From contig NZ_LMFC01000001.1 in assembly GCF_001426705.1 (NCBI RefSeq), positions 175,789 to 239,788 of the forward strand: a stretch of 64,000 bases of DNA. Direction: 5' to 3'. This document shows, one piece after another, positions 8,173-16,853 of the stretch. The position numbers were made by a program, and so were the translations under genes. The notes below the pieces were generated by a model that saw only the letters and a program-made list of their open reading frames with translations, did not search any database and was not told the DNA's origin. Each line of letters starts with the position of its first letter. Within the stretch, counting starts at the first letter, position 1. Source of the stretch: Cellulomonas sp. Root485. GTDB lineage: Bacteria > Actinomycetota > Actinomycetes > Actinomycetales > Cellulomonadaceae.

Positions 8173-9950
8173 CGGGCCACCTCGATCGTCACGACGAGGG
8201 AGCCCCGCCCGGCGGAGTCGTCGACGGCCAGCTCCAGGCGCGTGAGGTGGTCGCCCCACACGTCGGAGAGCATCGGGTCGTCCAGCGGCCGGACGGTCAG
8301 CGACGAGGTCACCGTGGCAGGGTCCCAGGTCAGGCGGGTCGCGCGCGCGCCATCGAGCGGGTGGATCGTGACGAGGCCCGGGGCGGTGGCCTGCACGGAC
8401 CCCGCGAGCATCCAGTGCACGACGGTGCCGGTCCCGCCCGGGGTCACCTCCCAGTCGTCCGCCACGAGCACGCGGGAGCCGGGCCGGTCGAGGGTGACCG
8501 TCCGGGTCCAGCGGGTCAGCTCCTCGGTCGGGTAGGCCGCCGTGAGGTCGAGCTGCATCCGGTCCGCGTCCCCCGGCGCCTGCGCGGCCCGGAACTCCTG
8601 ACCGTGGTGCTGCGGGGTGCCGCGGACCTCGGGCGCGGAGTGCCACGAGCTCTGCATCGTCCAGAGGTCGTACCGGTCCGGGCCGAACGTCTGCGCGGTG
8701 TACGTGGGGCGGCCCGGGTCGACGACGACCGGAACCCCGTCCACGGCCACGACGACGGACCCGAGGTCGTTGTGGTTGTGCGACTCGCCGTTGTGCCCGC
8801 CCTTGAGCGCGACGGCCAGCCCCTGCGACGACCCCGCTGTCTCACGCAGGAGGCCGACCTCCGTGCTCGGGAACCAGACGTGCGCCGGGAGGGGGGACTG
8901 CGGGGCGCTCGCCGGCCACGCGTCGTAGGCCAGCGCCTCCAGCGTGCGGCCGATGCCGCCGCGCTCGGGCAGGTCGGAGCGGGCGTGCTCGGCGGCGGCG
9001 TGCGCGGCGGCGGCGGACGAGCCGGTGCGCAGCGCCCAGGAGTGCAGGACGTGCCACGGGAGGTCGGTCGACGGCGTCGCGGTGCCGTCGCCGACGCCGA
9101 GGTACCACGCGCCGCCGAGGTGCATCGTGTGCGGGTAGTCGACCATGGCCCGCACGACCGGCCACGTCGAGGCGTCCTCGCCGGTCGCGTGCTCCAGCAG
9201 GGTCAGCGCCTCGAGCGCGCGGCAGGCACCCTGCCACCAGTACGAGTAGCCCTCGTCGATCGCGCCGTCGGCCGGCAGGGACGCCAGGTAGTCGCCGAGG
9301 CCCGTGGCCACCCGCGCCACGACCGCGTCGCGCTCCGGCGGCTCGAGCAGGACCACGGCCGCGGTCAGGACGTTCGCGTGGATCCAGGCGGTCCAGTTGC
9401 TCAGCGGCGGGACCAGCCAGCCCCAGTCGTCACGCGTGACGAACGGGTCGAGCACGCGCGTGCGCACCTCGTGCCGGATGCGGCGACGCACGCCGGGGAC
9501 GCGGGCGTCGAGCTGGTCGCCCAGCACGTGGTCGATCCACGCGAGCCGTGCGGCCACCTCGCCCGCGCCCAGGTCGAGCACGGGCTCGGTGACCACGGGG
9601 ACGACCGTGCCCAGCGCGGCCGCCGCGACATCGTGTGCGGGCCAGCACCAGGAGCTCTGCTCGCACAGGAGCGTCGCGCCGTCCGCCACCTCGTCGACCC
9701 ATACCGGGTCGTCCGTGACGAGCGCCGCGACCACCGCGCGGGTCAGCCGGTCCTCGCGACCGAACACCCGTGCCTCGTACTCGACCCGGTCGCCGTCGCG
9801 CCGGTACCGGGCGTACTGGCTGGCCAGGGGCTGGGGCCACGGTGTGCCGAGCTCGGTCCGTGCGCGCGCAAGGAGCCCGCGGTCGTCGACGGACGCCCAG
9901 AATGTGCGATCGGTCGGCAGGGGAAGTCCTGCACGCACGGCTGTCGACAT
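8169..9950 (-). CDS. Heparinase II/III-family polysaccharide lyase-like protein
   Basis: This 593-residue protein has an alpha-helical toroid N-terminal half (about 80-330; WLVPPLSNWTAWIHANV, EGYSYWWQGACRALEAL) and a beta-sandwich C-terminal half. The junction carries GGHNGESHNHNDLGSVVVAV, the hallmark of heparinase II/III-like lyases, with His residues that bind metal or take part in catalysis in that family. It lacks a signal peptide, so it should act in the cytoplasm on imported oligosaccharides, like oligo-alginate lyases and similar exolytic enzymes. A uronic-acid-containing substrate is likely but its identity is not readable from sequence. It heads the minus-strand arm of the locus and is coupled to the regulator gene. 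Confidence 0.85.
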   Translation of the reverse strand: MSTAVRAGLPLPTDRTFWASVDDRGLLARARTELGTPWPQPLASQYARYRRDGDRVEYEARVFGREDRLTRAVVAALVTDDPVWVDEVADGATLLCEQSSWCWPAHDVAAAALGTVVPVVTEPVLDLGAGEVAARLAWIDHVLGDQLDARVPGVRRRIRHEVRTRVLDPFVTRDDWGWLVPPLSNWTAWIHANVLTAAVVLLEPPERDAVVARVATGLGDYLASLPADGAIDEGYSYWWQGACRALEALTLLEHATGEDASTWPVVRAMVDYPHTMHLGGAWYLGVGDGTATPSTDLPWHVLHSWALRTGSSAAAAHAAAEHARSDLPERGGIGRTLEALAYDAWPASAPQSPLPAHVWFPSTEVGLLRETAGSSQGLAVALKGGHNGESHNHNDLGSVVVAVDGVPVVVDPGRPTYTAQTFGPDRYDLWTMQSSWHSAPEVRGTPQHHGQEFRAAQAPGDADRMQLDLTAAYPTEELTRWTRTVTLDRPGSRVLVADDWEVTPGGTGTVVHWMLAGSVQATAPGLVTIHPLDGARATRLTWDPATVTSSLTVRPLDDPMLSDVWGDHLTRLELAVDDSAGRGSLVVTIEVAR

Positions 9951-9964
9951 GGGCCCTCGTTTCG

Positions 9965-9989
9965 GATCGGCGATGATCGAAAATGATCG
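9965..9989. promoter_or_regulatory. Three GATCG repeats phased at 10 bp: candidate regulator operator
   Basis: GATCG begins at 9965, 9975 and 9985, exactly one helical turn apart, in the intergenic region between the divergent lyase and dehydrogenase genes. A fourth GATCG starts at 10017. The array is a good candidate for binding by the DeoR-headed regulator at 7111-8172, since members of that family often bind short direct repeats. Binding itself is inference. Confidence 0.45.
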
Positions 9990-10008
9990 TAACTCATCGG
10001 GGAAGCGC

Positions 10009-10037
10009 TTGACGAAGATCGTTTGTGTGCGTTTAAC
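10009..10037 (+). promoter_or_regulatory. Candidate sigma-70 promoter of the dehydrogenase operon
   Basis: TTGACG (10009-10014) and TTTAAC (10032-10037) are separated by 17 bases, and the start codon lies 72 bases downstream. The GATCG repeats lie just upstream and another GATCG (10017) lies within the spacer, consistent with repression or activation by the linked regulator. Confidence 0.5.
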
Positions 10038-10109
10038 TCCTCCTCGCCGGGTCGAACCGATCAAAGACGACATCGACCCGGGCGCGACTTCGATGAGGAA
10101 GGACGACGC

Positions 10110-11144
10110 GTGACGCATCCCAGCACCTCCGCAGCCGCGCGGCCCCACGTCCTGCTGCTCATGAGCGAGGGCACCTTCGACCTCCAGTTCCACACGGAGC
10201 AGGTCGACCGGCTGCGCGAGCTGGCCGAGGTGGGTGAGCCGCTGCGGCTCGACGACCTGGACGGCGAAGACGGTCGCACGCAGCTGGCCGAGGCCGACGT
10301 GATCGTCACCTCGTGGGGTGCACCACCGATCACCCCGGCGCACCTCGCCGCCGCACCTCGGCTGCGGGCCATCCTGCACGCCGCCGGCACCGTGCGCGGC
10401 CTGGTGCCGGACGAGGCGTGGGCGCGGGGGATCGTCGTGACCTCCGCCGCCGACGAGAACGCGCGACCGGTGGCCGAGTACACGCTCGCGGCGATCATCC
10501 TGGCCGGCAAGCGGGCACCGTTCCTCGCCGCCGAGGCCCGGACCCGTCGCGACCGCTGGTCGTTCGCCGACGAGCGCGGCGACCTCAGCAACCGGGGCCG
10601 GACCATCGGCATCGTCGGCTGGTCCCGGATCGGGCGCCGCACGGTCGAGCTGCTCGACGTCCTGGAGACCGACGGTGTGCTCGTCGCGGACCCCACGATC
10701 ACCGCGGACGACCTGCTGGGCACCGGCGCGCAGCTGGTGGACCTGCCCGAGCTGCTGCGCCGCAGCGACATCGTCAGCCTGCACGCCCCGGCACTCCCGG
10801 AGACGCGTCACCTCATCGGTGCCGAGGAGCTGGCCCTGATGCCCGACGGCGCGACCCTGATCAACACGGCCCGTGGCGTGCTCGTCGACACCGCCGCCCT
10901 GGAGTGCGAGGCGTCCAGCGGGCGGCTGTTCGCGGTCCTCGACGTCACCGACCCGGAGCCTCTGCCACCCACGTCGGTCCTCTACGACCTGCCCAACGTC
11001 ATGCTCACCCCGCACATCGCCGGCTCGCTGGGCTCCGAGGCGCGGCGCATGAGCGACCACACCCTCGACGAGCTGGAGCGGCTGATCCTCGGGCGGCCGG
11101 TCCTGGCACCGGTCACCCGCGAGCACCTGGTGGTGGGCGCATGA
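10110..11144 (+). CDS. D-isomer-specific 2-hydroxyacid dehydrogenase family protein
   Basis: This 344-residue NAD(P)-dependent oxidoreductase has a Rossmann domain at about 150-290 and the catalytic Arg in INTARG and His in TPHIAGS, which are usual for the family. The dinucleotide loop reads GIVGWSRIGRR, so the second glycine of the normal GxGxxG (GLGRIG) is Ser; cofactor binding may differ. The GTG start at 10110 follows GAGGAAGG by seven bases; the upstream ATG at 10023 lies before this and inside the promoter. It opens the plus-strand operon and overlaps the DUF2264 gene by ATGA. It may reduce or oxidise a sugar acid released by the lyase. Confidence 0.85.
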   Translation: MTHPSTSAAARPHVLLLMSEGTFDLQFHTEQVDRLRELAEVGEPLRLDDLDGEDGRTQLAEADVIVTSWGAPPITPAHLAAAPRLRAILHAAGTVRGLVPDEAWARGIVVTSAADENARPVAEYTLAAIILAGKRAPFLAAEARTRRDRWSFADERGDLSNRGRTIGIVGWSRIGRRTVELLDVLETDGVLVADPTITADDLLGTGAQLVDLPELLRRSDIVSLHAPALPETRHLIGAEELALMPDGATLINTARGVLVDTAALECEASSGRLFAVLDVTDPEPLPPTSVLYDLPNVMLTPHIAGSLGSEARRMSDHTLDELERLILGRPVLAPVTREHLVVGA

Positions 11145-13009
11145 CCGCGCGCCAGATCCGCACCCGCGAGCAGTGGGCGGCGCTGGCCGACGAGATGCTG
11201 CTGGCGGTCCGCCCGTACGCCTCTCCGAGCCATGCCCTGATCACCCTGCCCGGCGCGCCCGGCGGTTACGGCACCGCGGTCGACGGGCTCGAGGGCTTCG
11301 CGCGGACGTTCCTGCTGGCGGGGTTCCGGCTCGCCGGGGAGCGCGGCGCCGACCCCCTCAACCTCGCGGAGCACTACGCAGCCGGCCTGGCGGCGGGCAC
11401 CGACCCGTCGTCGCCCGAGCGCTGGGTGCGGCCGGAGGAGCACGGTCAGGCGAAGGTCGAGGCCGCGTCGCTCGCGCTCATCCTCGACCTGACGCGCCCG
11501 TGGCTCTGGGACGGTCTCGATGCCGGCGTGCAGGAACGCGTCGTCGACTACCTCTCGTCCGTCGTCGGCGACCGCGGGTACCCGCGCAACAACTGGCTCT
11601 GGTTCCGGATCGTCGTCGAGACGTTCCTGAGGTCGGTGGGCGGACCGTGGTCGGCCGAGGACCTCGAGGAGGACCTCGCGCTGCACGAGTCGTTCGCGCG
11701 CGCCGACGGCTGGTTCTCCGACGGCGACCAGCGCTCCTACGACCACTACGTCGGCTGGGCGATGCACCTGTACCCGGTGCTGTGGGCGCGGATGCAGGGG
11801 GCTTCCCTGACGCCGGAGCGACAGGCCCGGGACGTCGCGCGTCTCGACCGGTACCTGCAGGACGCCATCCGCCTGGTCGGCGCCGACGGCAGCCCGCTCC
11901 TCCAGGGCCGCAGCCTGACCTACCGGTTCGCGGCGGCGGCCCCCTACTGGGCGGGCGCGATCGCCGGCGTGCCCAGCACGTCGCCCGGGCAGCTGCGCCG
12001 GGCCGCGTCGAGCATCGTCACGCACTTCGTGCAGCACGGCGCCCCGGACGAGGACGGCCTGCTGACCCTCGGGTGGCACGGGCCGTGGCGGCCGCTCGCG
12101 CAGAGCTACTCCGGCACCGGGTCACCGTACTGGGCGGCCAAGGGGATGCTCGGGCTCGCGCTGCCGGCCGACCACCCGGTGTGGACCGCCGCCGAGGAGC
12201 CGCTGCCGGTGGAGGTCGCGGACGACCTCGTCGCCGTCGCGGCGCCCGGCTGGATCGTCAGCGGGACCCACGACGACGGCATCGTGCGCGTGGTCAACCA
12301 CGGCACCGACCACGCGTTCGAGGGCTCGCTCGACGGTGACTCGCCCCTGTACGCCCGGCTCGGCTACTCCACGGCGACCGCGCCTCTGCTCGATGAGGAG
12401 GCCTGGGCCGAGCCGTTCGACCAGGCCGTCGTGCTGGTCGACGCCGACGGGCGATCCACCCACCGGTCCGGGATGACCCTGCTGACCTGCGAGGTCGTCG
12501 ACGGTGTCGGCACCGCCGCCTCCCGCAGCGAGGCGCACCGCGTCGACGTGGACCCGTCGGTCCAGACCCACGGCTCCGGTCTCGTCGGCACCTCCGTCGT
12601 CGTCGGCACCCTCACCATCGTGTCCGTCGTGCGCGGGGCCTGGGAGGTCCGGGCCGTCTGCGTCGACGACGCCGACCCGGGTCTCACGGTCCGCAGCGCG
12701 GGCTGGCCCGTGTCGGGCGAACCGGCCGTCCTGACGCACGGCGTGCGCGGCGACGGGCTGACCTCGTTGCTCGTCGCCGACGGGCTCGACACCGAGGTCC
12801 GGCTGGACAAGGACGCCAGCCCGCTCGGCACCTGGACCGCGACCCCCTGGGTCTCCACCCCGGTGGTCGCCGGCAGCTGGTGGGTCACCGCCGTCTGCCT
12901 CGCGCAGCACCCGACCGCCCCCCCGACCGCTGCCGTCCTCGGGCAGCAGCTGACCGTGACGTGGGCCGACGCCCGCGTGACCACCTGCACGTTGCCCCAC
13001 CAGCAGTAG
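11141..13009 (+). CDS. DUF2264 domain protein
   Basis: This 622-residue protein matches the DUF2264 family: an N-terminal alpha-helical toroid-like domain (about 1-380) with NNWLWFRIVVETFL and SYDHYVGWAMHLYPVLWAR, and a C-terminal beta-rich domain. There is no signal peptide, so it is cytoplasmic. The family's biochemical activity is not known to me; members often occur in loci for pectin-type or uronic-acid glycans, and the toroid fold resembles lyases and glycosidases. It overlaps the dehydrogenase gene by four bases and is followed, 49 bases on, by the substrate-binding protein of an importer. It probably processes an imported oligosaccharide together with the lyase at 8169. Confidence 0.85.
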   Translation: MTARQIRTREQWAALADEMLLAVRPYASPSHALITLPGAPGGYGTAVDGLEGFARTFLLAGFRLAGERGADPLNLAEHYAAGLAAGTDPSSPERWVRPEEHGQAKVEAASLALILDLTRPWLWDGLDAGVQERVVDYLSSVVGDRGYPRNNWLWFRIVVETFLRSVGGPWSAEDLEEDLALHESFARADGWFSDGDQRSYDHYVGWAMHLYPVLWARMQGASLTPERQARDVARLDRYLQDAIRLVGADGSPLLQGRSLTYRFAAAAPYWAGAIAGVPSTSPGQLRRAASSIVTHFVQHGAPDEDGLLTLGWHGPWRPLAQSYSGTGSPYWAAKGMLGLALPADHPVWTAAEEPLPVEVADDLVAVAAPGWIVSGTHDDGIVRVVNHGTDHAFEGSLDGDSPLYARLGYSTATAPLLDEEAWAEPFDQAVVLVDADGRSTHRSGMTLLTCEVVDGVGTAASRSEAHRVDVDPSVQTHGSGLVGTSVVVGTLTIVSVVRGAWEVRAVCVDDADPGLTVRSAGWPVSGEPAVLTHGVRGDGLTSLLVADGLDTEVRLDKDASPLGTWTATPWVSTPVVAGSWWVTAVCLAQHPTAPPTAAVLGQQLTVTWADARVTTCTLPHQQ

Positions 13010-13058
13010 CACGCGGGCGACGGCGCCCGGCGTGATGACGACCCAAGAGGAGAGCACC

Positions 13059-14348
13059 ATGAACAGGAAGGCCCTGGCCGCCATCGGCGCCGCCGCGGCT
13101 CTCTCGCTGACGCTCGCCGCGTGCGGCAGCAGCAGCGGGGACGCCCCGGAGGACGAGGCCACCGAGTCCGGACCGGTCGAGCTGTCGGTCGCCGTCTGGA
13201 GCATGGACCAGACGCCCGAGTTCCAGGCCCTCTTCGACGCGTTCGAGGCGGCCTACCCGGACATCACGATCAAGCCGGTCGACATCCTCGCGGACGACTA
13301 CCCCGAGAAGGTCACGACGATGCTGGCCGGTGGCGACACCACCGACGTCCTGACGATGAAGACCCTCACGGACTACTCGCGCTACGCCGGCCGCGGTCAG
13401 CTCGAGGACGTCACGGACCTGGTCACCGACTACCCGGACGGCAAGCTGGCCGGTACCGACGGCTACGACCAGGACGGCAAGTTCTTCGCGGTCCCGTACC
13501 GGCAGGACTTCTGGGTCCTCTACTACAACAAGACGCTGTTCGACGCGGCCGGCCTCGACTACCCCGACCACGTCACGTGGGACGAGTACGCCGACCTCGC
13601 GCAGAAGCTCACGGGCACCGACGCGGCGGGGCAGAAGGTCTACGGCACGTACAACCACATCTGGCGCTCGGTCACGCAGGCCGCGGCCCAGGCGCAGAAC
13701 GAGGGCGCCGACCTGCTCAGCGGGGACTACGGGTTCCTCAAGGACCAGTACGACCTCAACGTCGGCCTCCAGAAGGACGGCTACGCGCTCGACTACTCGA
13801 CGGCCAAGACCCAGCAGGTCAGCTACCGCACGATGTTCGAGACGCAGGCCACCGCGATGATGCCGATGGGCACCTGGTACATCTCCGGGATCCTGCAGGC
13901 CAAGAAGGACGGCAAGTCCACCGTCGAGTGGGGCATCGCGCCGATGCCGCAGGTGGACGACGTCGACCAGACCACGACGTTCGGCGGACCCACCGCGTTC
14001 GCGGTGAACAAGGCGTCGAAGCACAAGGACGCCGCCAAGACGTTCCTGGCGTTCGCCGCATCGCTCGAGGGTGCCAAGGCGATCTCCGCGATCGGCGTCG
14101 TCCCCGCGCTGCAGAGCGACGACGTCACGGCGGCGTACTTCGCGCTGGACGGCATGCCCACGGACGAGCTGTCCAAGGAGGCGTTCGCGCCGGACGACGT
14201 GGCCCTCGAGATCGCCCCGTCGGACATCACGGCCGACGTCGACGTGATCCTCAACGAGGAGCACGACCTGATCATGGTCGGCGAGAAGTCGGTCGACCAG
14301 GGCATCGCGGACATGGAGAGCCGCGTCAAGCAGGACGTCCTCGACTAG
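13059..14348 (+). CDS. Sugar ABC importer, substrate-binding lipoprotein
   Basis: This 429-residue extracellular lipoprotein has a signal peptide ending in the lipobox LAAC at about residue 21, then a Ser/Gly/acidic linker and a family-1 solute-binding fold (VAVWSMDQTPEFQALFDAFE; VPYRQDFWVLYYNKTLFDAA; the WGIAPMPQ hinge strand). It captures an oligosaccharide and delivers it to the two permeases downstream. I start at 13059, six bases after GAGGAG, rather than at 13032. The ATPase is not encoded here; such importers commonly share an MsiK-type ATPase located elsewhere. A perfect hairpin follows the stop codon. Confidence 0.93.
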   Translation: MNRKALAAIGAAAALSLTLAACGSSSGDAPEDEATESGPVELSVAVWSMDQTPEFQALFDAFEAAYPDITIKPVDILADDYPEKVTTMLAGGDTTDVLTMKTLTDYSRYAGRGQLEDVTDLVTDYPDGKLAGTDGYDQDGKFFAVPYRQDFWVLYYNKTLFDAAGLDYPDHVTWDEYADLAQKLTGTDAAGQKVYGTYNHIWRSVTQAAAQAQNEGADLLSGDYGFLKDQYDLNVGLQKDGYALDYSTAKTQQVSYRTMFETQATAMMPMGTWYISGILQAKKDGKSTVEWGIAPMPQVDDVDQTTTFGGPTAFAVNKASKHKDAAKTFLAFAASLEGAKAISAIGVVPALQSDDVTAAYFALDGMPTDELSKEAFAPDDVALEIAPSDITADVDVILNEEHDLIMVGEKSVDQGIADMESRVKQDVLD

Positions 14349-14356
14349 CAGTCGTT

Positions 14357-14392
14357 CGCGCGGGCCGGCTCCTTCCCGGGCCGGCCCGCGCG
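14357..14392 (+). terminator. Intercistronic GC hairpin after substrate-binding-protein gene
   Basis: Arms CGCGCGGGCCGG (14357-14368) and its exact complement (14381-14392) form a 12-bp perfect stem with a 12-base loop, eight bases after the stop codon and just before the permease ribosome-binding site. It probably stabilises or partly terminates the transcript so that binding protein is made in excess of permease. Confidence 0.6.
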
Positions 14393-14410
14393 GATCGGCG
14401 AAGGAGCACC

Positions 14411-15346
14411 ATGGCCATCACCGCAGCGCCACCGACGGCGCCGACAGCGACGTCGGCGGGGTCCGGCACGACCGGGCGGCAGTCCCGCCGCAACACCCTC
14501 ATCGGCATCAGCTTCATCCTGCCGAACTTCCTCGGGTTCGCCCTGCTCACGCTCGTCCCCGTGGTGGCCGCCTTCGGGCTGGCGTTCATGGAGTGGGACT
14601 CCTACAACCCCGCCGAGTTCGTGGGTCTGGACAACTTCCAGAAGATGTTCGGCAACGACACGTTCTGGATCGCGCTGCGCAACACCCTGTACTACGGCAT
14701 CGGCCACGTCCCGCTCACGCTGCTGTGCTCGCTGGGCCTCGCCCTCGTGCTCAACCGCAAGCTCCGCGGGGTGCGGTTCTTCCGGACGGCCGCGTTCTTC
14801 CCGTACGTCACCTCGATGGTGGCCGTCGCCGTGGTCTGGAACATGCTGTTCAACCCGACGATGGGGCCGGTCAACCAGCTCCTGACCACCCTGGGCGTCG
14901 CGAACCCGCCCGGGTGGACGTCGAGCACCGACTGGGCCATGCCCGCCGTCATCATCACGAGCGTCTGGCGGGACATGGGCTACTACATGATCCTGTTCCT
15001 CGCCGGTCTGCAGACCATCCCCGTCGAGTACTACGAGGCCGCGCGCGTCGACGGCGCCAACGCGTGGCAGCGGTTCTGGCACATCACGCTGCCGACCCTG
15101 CGACCCACCACGTTCCTCGTCCTGATCCTGCTGACCGTCGGCTCGTTCAAGGTCTTCGACCTCATCGTCGTCATGACCGACGGCGGCCCCGGCCGAGCCA
15201 CCCTCGTCCTCTCGCAGCTGATCTACCGCGAAGGCATCGCACAAGGCGAGTTCGGGTACGCGTCGGCCATCTCCCTGGTGCTCTTCGTCATCGTGCTCCT
15301 GGTCACGGTGCTGCAGTTCCGTCTCGGTGAGCGGAAGGACCGCTGA
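14411..15346 (+). CDS. Sugar ABC importer permease, MalF type
   Basis: This 311-residue protein has six predicted membrane segments and the cytoplasmic EAA loop YYEAARVDGANAWQRFWHIT (about 208-230) that contacts the ATPase. The N-terminus carries a hydrophilic Ala/Thr-rich extension before the first helix (IGISFILPNFLGFALLTLVP). I start at 14411, where AAGGAG precedes by four bases; the frame is open far upstream within the binding-protein gene in another frame. It pairs with the permease that begins at its own stop codon (TGATG). Confidence 0.93.
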   Translation: MAITAAPPTAPTATSAGSGTTGRQSRRNTLIGISFILPNFLGFALLTLVPVVAAFGLAFMEWDSYNPAEFVGLDNFQKMFGNDTFWIALRNTLYYGIGHVPLTLLCSLGLALVLNRKLRGVRFFRTAAFFPYVTSMVAVAVVWNMLFNPTMGPVNQLLTTLGVANPPGWTSSTDWAMPAVIITSVWRDMGYYMILFLAGLQTIPVEYYEAARVDGANAWQRFWHITLPTLRPTTFLVLILLTVGSFKVFDLIVVMTDGGPGRATLVLSQLIYREGIAQGEFGYASAISLVLFVIVLLVTVLQFRLGERKDR

Positions 15347-16236
15347 TGAGCGTCGTCGAAGCCCCCATCGCCACCGTCTCGCTGGACCCGCCGGACGTGC
15401 CGTCGCCCGGTCCGGAGCGCCACCCGGTGCGGACCGCCGTCATGTACGTGCTGATCACCGTCATCGCGCTCGGCGTGCTCGTGCCGTTCGTGTGGATGGT
15501 CTCCTCGTCGCTGAAGAACAACAACGAGGTCTTCACCGTCCCGACGCAGTGGATCCCGCGCGACTTCCAGTGGCACAACTACGTGGACATCTGGTCGCGC
15601 ATCCCGATGACCACCTACCTGCGCAACTCGCTGTTCCTGTCGCTCGTCATCACGTTCCTGCAGGTGCTCACCGGCTCGTTCGCGGCGTACGGGTTCTCCA
15701 AGGTGCGCTGGCGCGGCCGCGACGCCCTGTTCGTCGCCTACATCGCGACCATCGCCGTGCCGTGGCAGGCGTACATGGTGCCGCAGTACGTGATGCTGCA
15801 GAAGGCCGGCCTGGTCAACACGTTCTGGTCGCTGATCCTGCTCCAGGCGTTCGGCGCGTTCGGGGTGTTCCTGCTGCGGCAGTACTACCTGACCATCCCC
15901 GACGAGCTCTGCGAGGCAGCCCGCATCGACGGCCTGTCCGAGTACGGCATCTACCGGCGGATCATCCTTCCGCTGTCCAAGCCGGCGCTCGCCAGCCTCG
16001 CGCTGCTCACGTTCGTCGCCACCTGGAACGACTACATGGGGCCGTTCATCTACCTGACCAGCAACGAGCTGTGGACCGTGCAGCTGGGGCTCAAGTCGTT
16101 CGTCGGCCTCTTCGACGGCGACTACGCGATGATCATGACCGGCTCGGTGATCTCCGTCGTGCCGATCCTGGTGATCTTCCTGCTCGGGCAGAAGTACTTC
16201 ATCCAGGGCATCGCGACGAGCGGGCTGAAGGGATGA
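15346..16236 (+). CDS. Sugar ABC importer permease, MalG type
   Basis: This 296-residue permease has six membrane segments and the EAA loop CEAARIDGLSEYGIYRRIIL (about 187-206). Its ATG overlaps the stop of the MalF-type partner by one base (TGATG), and its stop overlaps the DUF624 gene by ATGA, so the subunits are translated as one unit. With the binding protein at 13059 it forms an importer of the CUT1 group, which transports di- and oligosaccharides. Confidence 0.93.
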   Translation: MSVVEAPIATVSLDPPDVPSPGPERHPVRTAVMYVLITVIALGVLVPFVWMVSSSLKNNNEVFTVPTQWIPRDFQWHNYVDIWSRIPMTTYLRNSLFLSLVITFLQVLTGSFAAYGFSKVRWRGRDALFVAYIATIAVPWQAYMVPQYVMLQKAGLVNTFWSLILLQAFGAFGVFLLRQYYLTIPDELCEAARIDGLSEYGIYRRIILPLSKPALASLALLTFVATWNDYMGPFIYLTSNELWTVQLGLKSFVGLFDGDYAMIMTGSVISVVPILVIFLLGQKYFIQGIATSGLKG

Positions 16237-16853
16237 GCACCCTGTCCGTGACCACCTACGAGCGCGGCTTCCGTGGCCTGTGGACGGCGCTCGTCGTGAA
16301 CCTGCTGCTGGCCGTGGCGTGCGCGCCGCTGCTGCTCGCGCTCGTGCTGGTCGACGACCCGTTGGCGTCGCTCCCCTTCTTCGCGGTGCTGTCGTGCCTG
16401 TGCGGGCCGGCGATCGTGGGCGCGTTCGGCTCGTTCGCCGCCGACGACCGTCCGGCCGCGGCGTTCGTGGCGGCGTACCGGCGCGGGTTCCTGCGCGCTC
16501 TGCTGCTCTGGGCGGGTGGGGCCGCGGTCCTCGGAGTGCTCGCCGTCAACGTCGCCGGTGCGCTCTCCGGCGACGTCGCGTTCGCCCGGCCGCTCCTGCC
16601 GATGTTCGTGGTCCTGGCGGTGCTCGTCGTCGCGGTGCTGCCGTACGCCCTGGTCGGCGCACCCCTGCGGGTGGCGGCCGTGGTGGCGCTGCGGCGCTGG
16701 TACCTGTCCGCGCTCAATGTCCTCGTGCTCGCCGTCCTGGTGACGGTCCTGCTGGTCAAGCCCGGCATCGGGGTCCTGATCGCGTGCGCCCCGCTTCTCT
16801 ATGTGGTGTGGTCGAACGCCAGGTACGCCCTGACACCGCAGGAGGACCGATGA
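16233..16853 (+). CDS. DUF624 (YesL-like) membrane protein
   Basis: This 206-residue protein has five or six hydrophobic segments spread over its whole length (for example LWTALVVNLLLAVACAPLLL). Its size and placement straight after CUT1 permeases fit the DUF624/YesL family, best known from the rhamnogalacturonan (yes) operon of Bacillus. Function is unknown; members are thought to accompany oligosaccharide importers. It overlaps both neighbours by four bases. A second protein of this type occurs at 52650-53285 beside another sugar importer in this window. Confidence 0.75.
   Translation: MSTLSVTTYERGFRGLWTALVVNLLLAVACAPLLLALVLVDDPLASLPFFAVLSCLCGPAIVGAFGSFAADDRPAAAFVAAYRRGFLRALLLWAGGAAVLGVLAVNVAGALSGDVAFARPLLPMFVVLAVLVVAVLPYALVGAPLRVAAVVALRRWYLSALNVLVLAVLVTVLLVKPGIGVLIACAPLLYVVWSNARYALTPQEDR

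Noticed and set aside
10023..10109. Earlier ATG for the 2-hydroxyacid dehydrogenase
   Set aside because: It lies in the promoter region before GAGGAAGG; the extra residues are not protein-like and GTG 10110 is correctly spaced.
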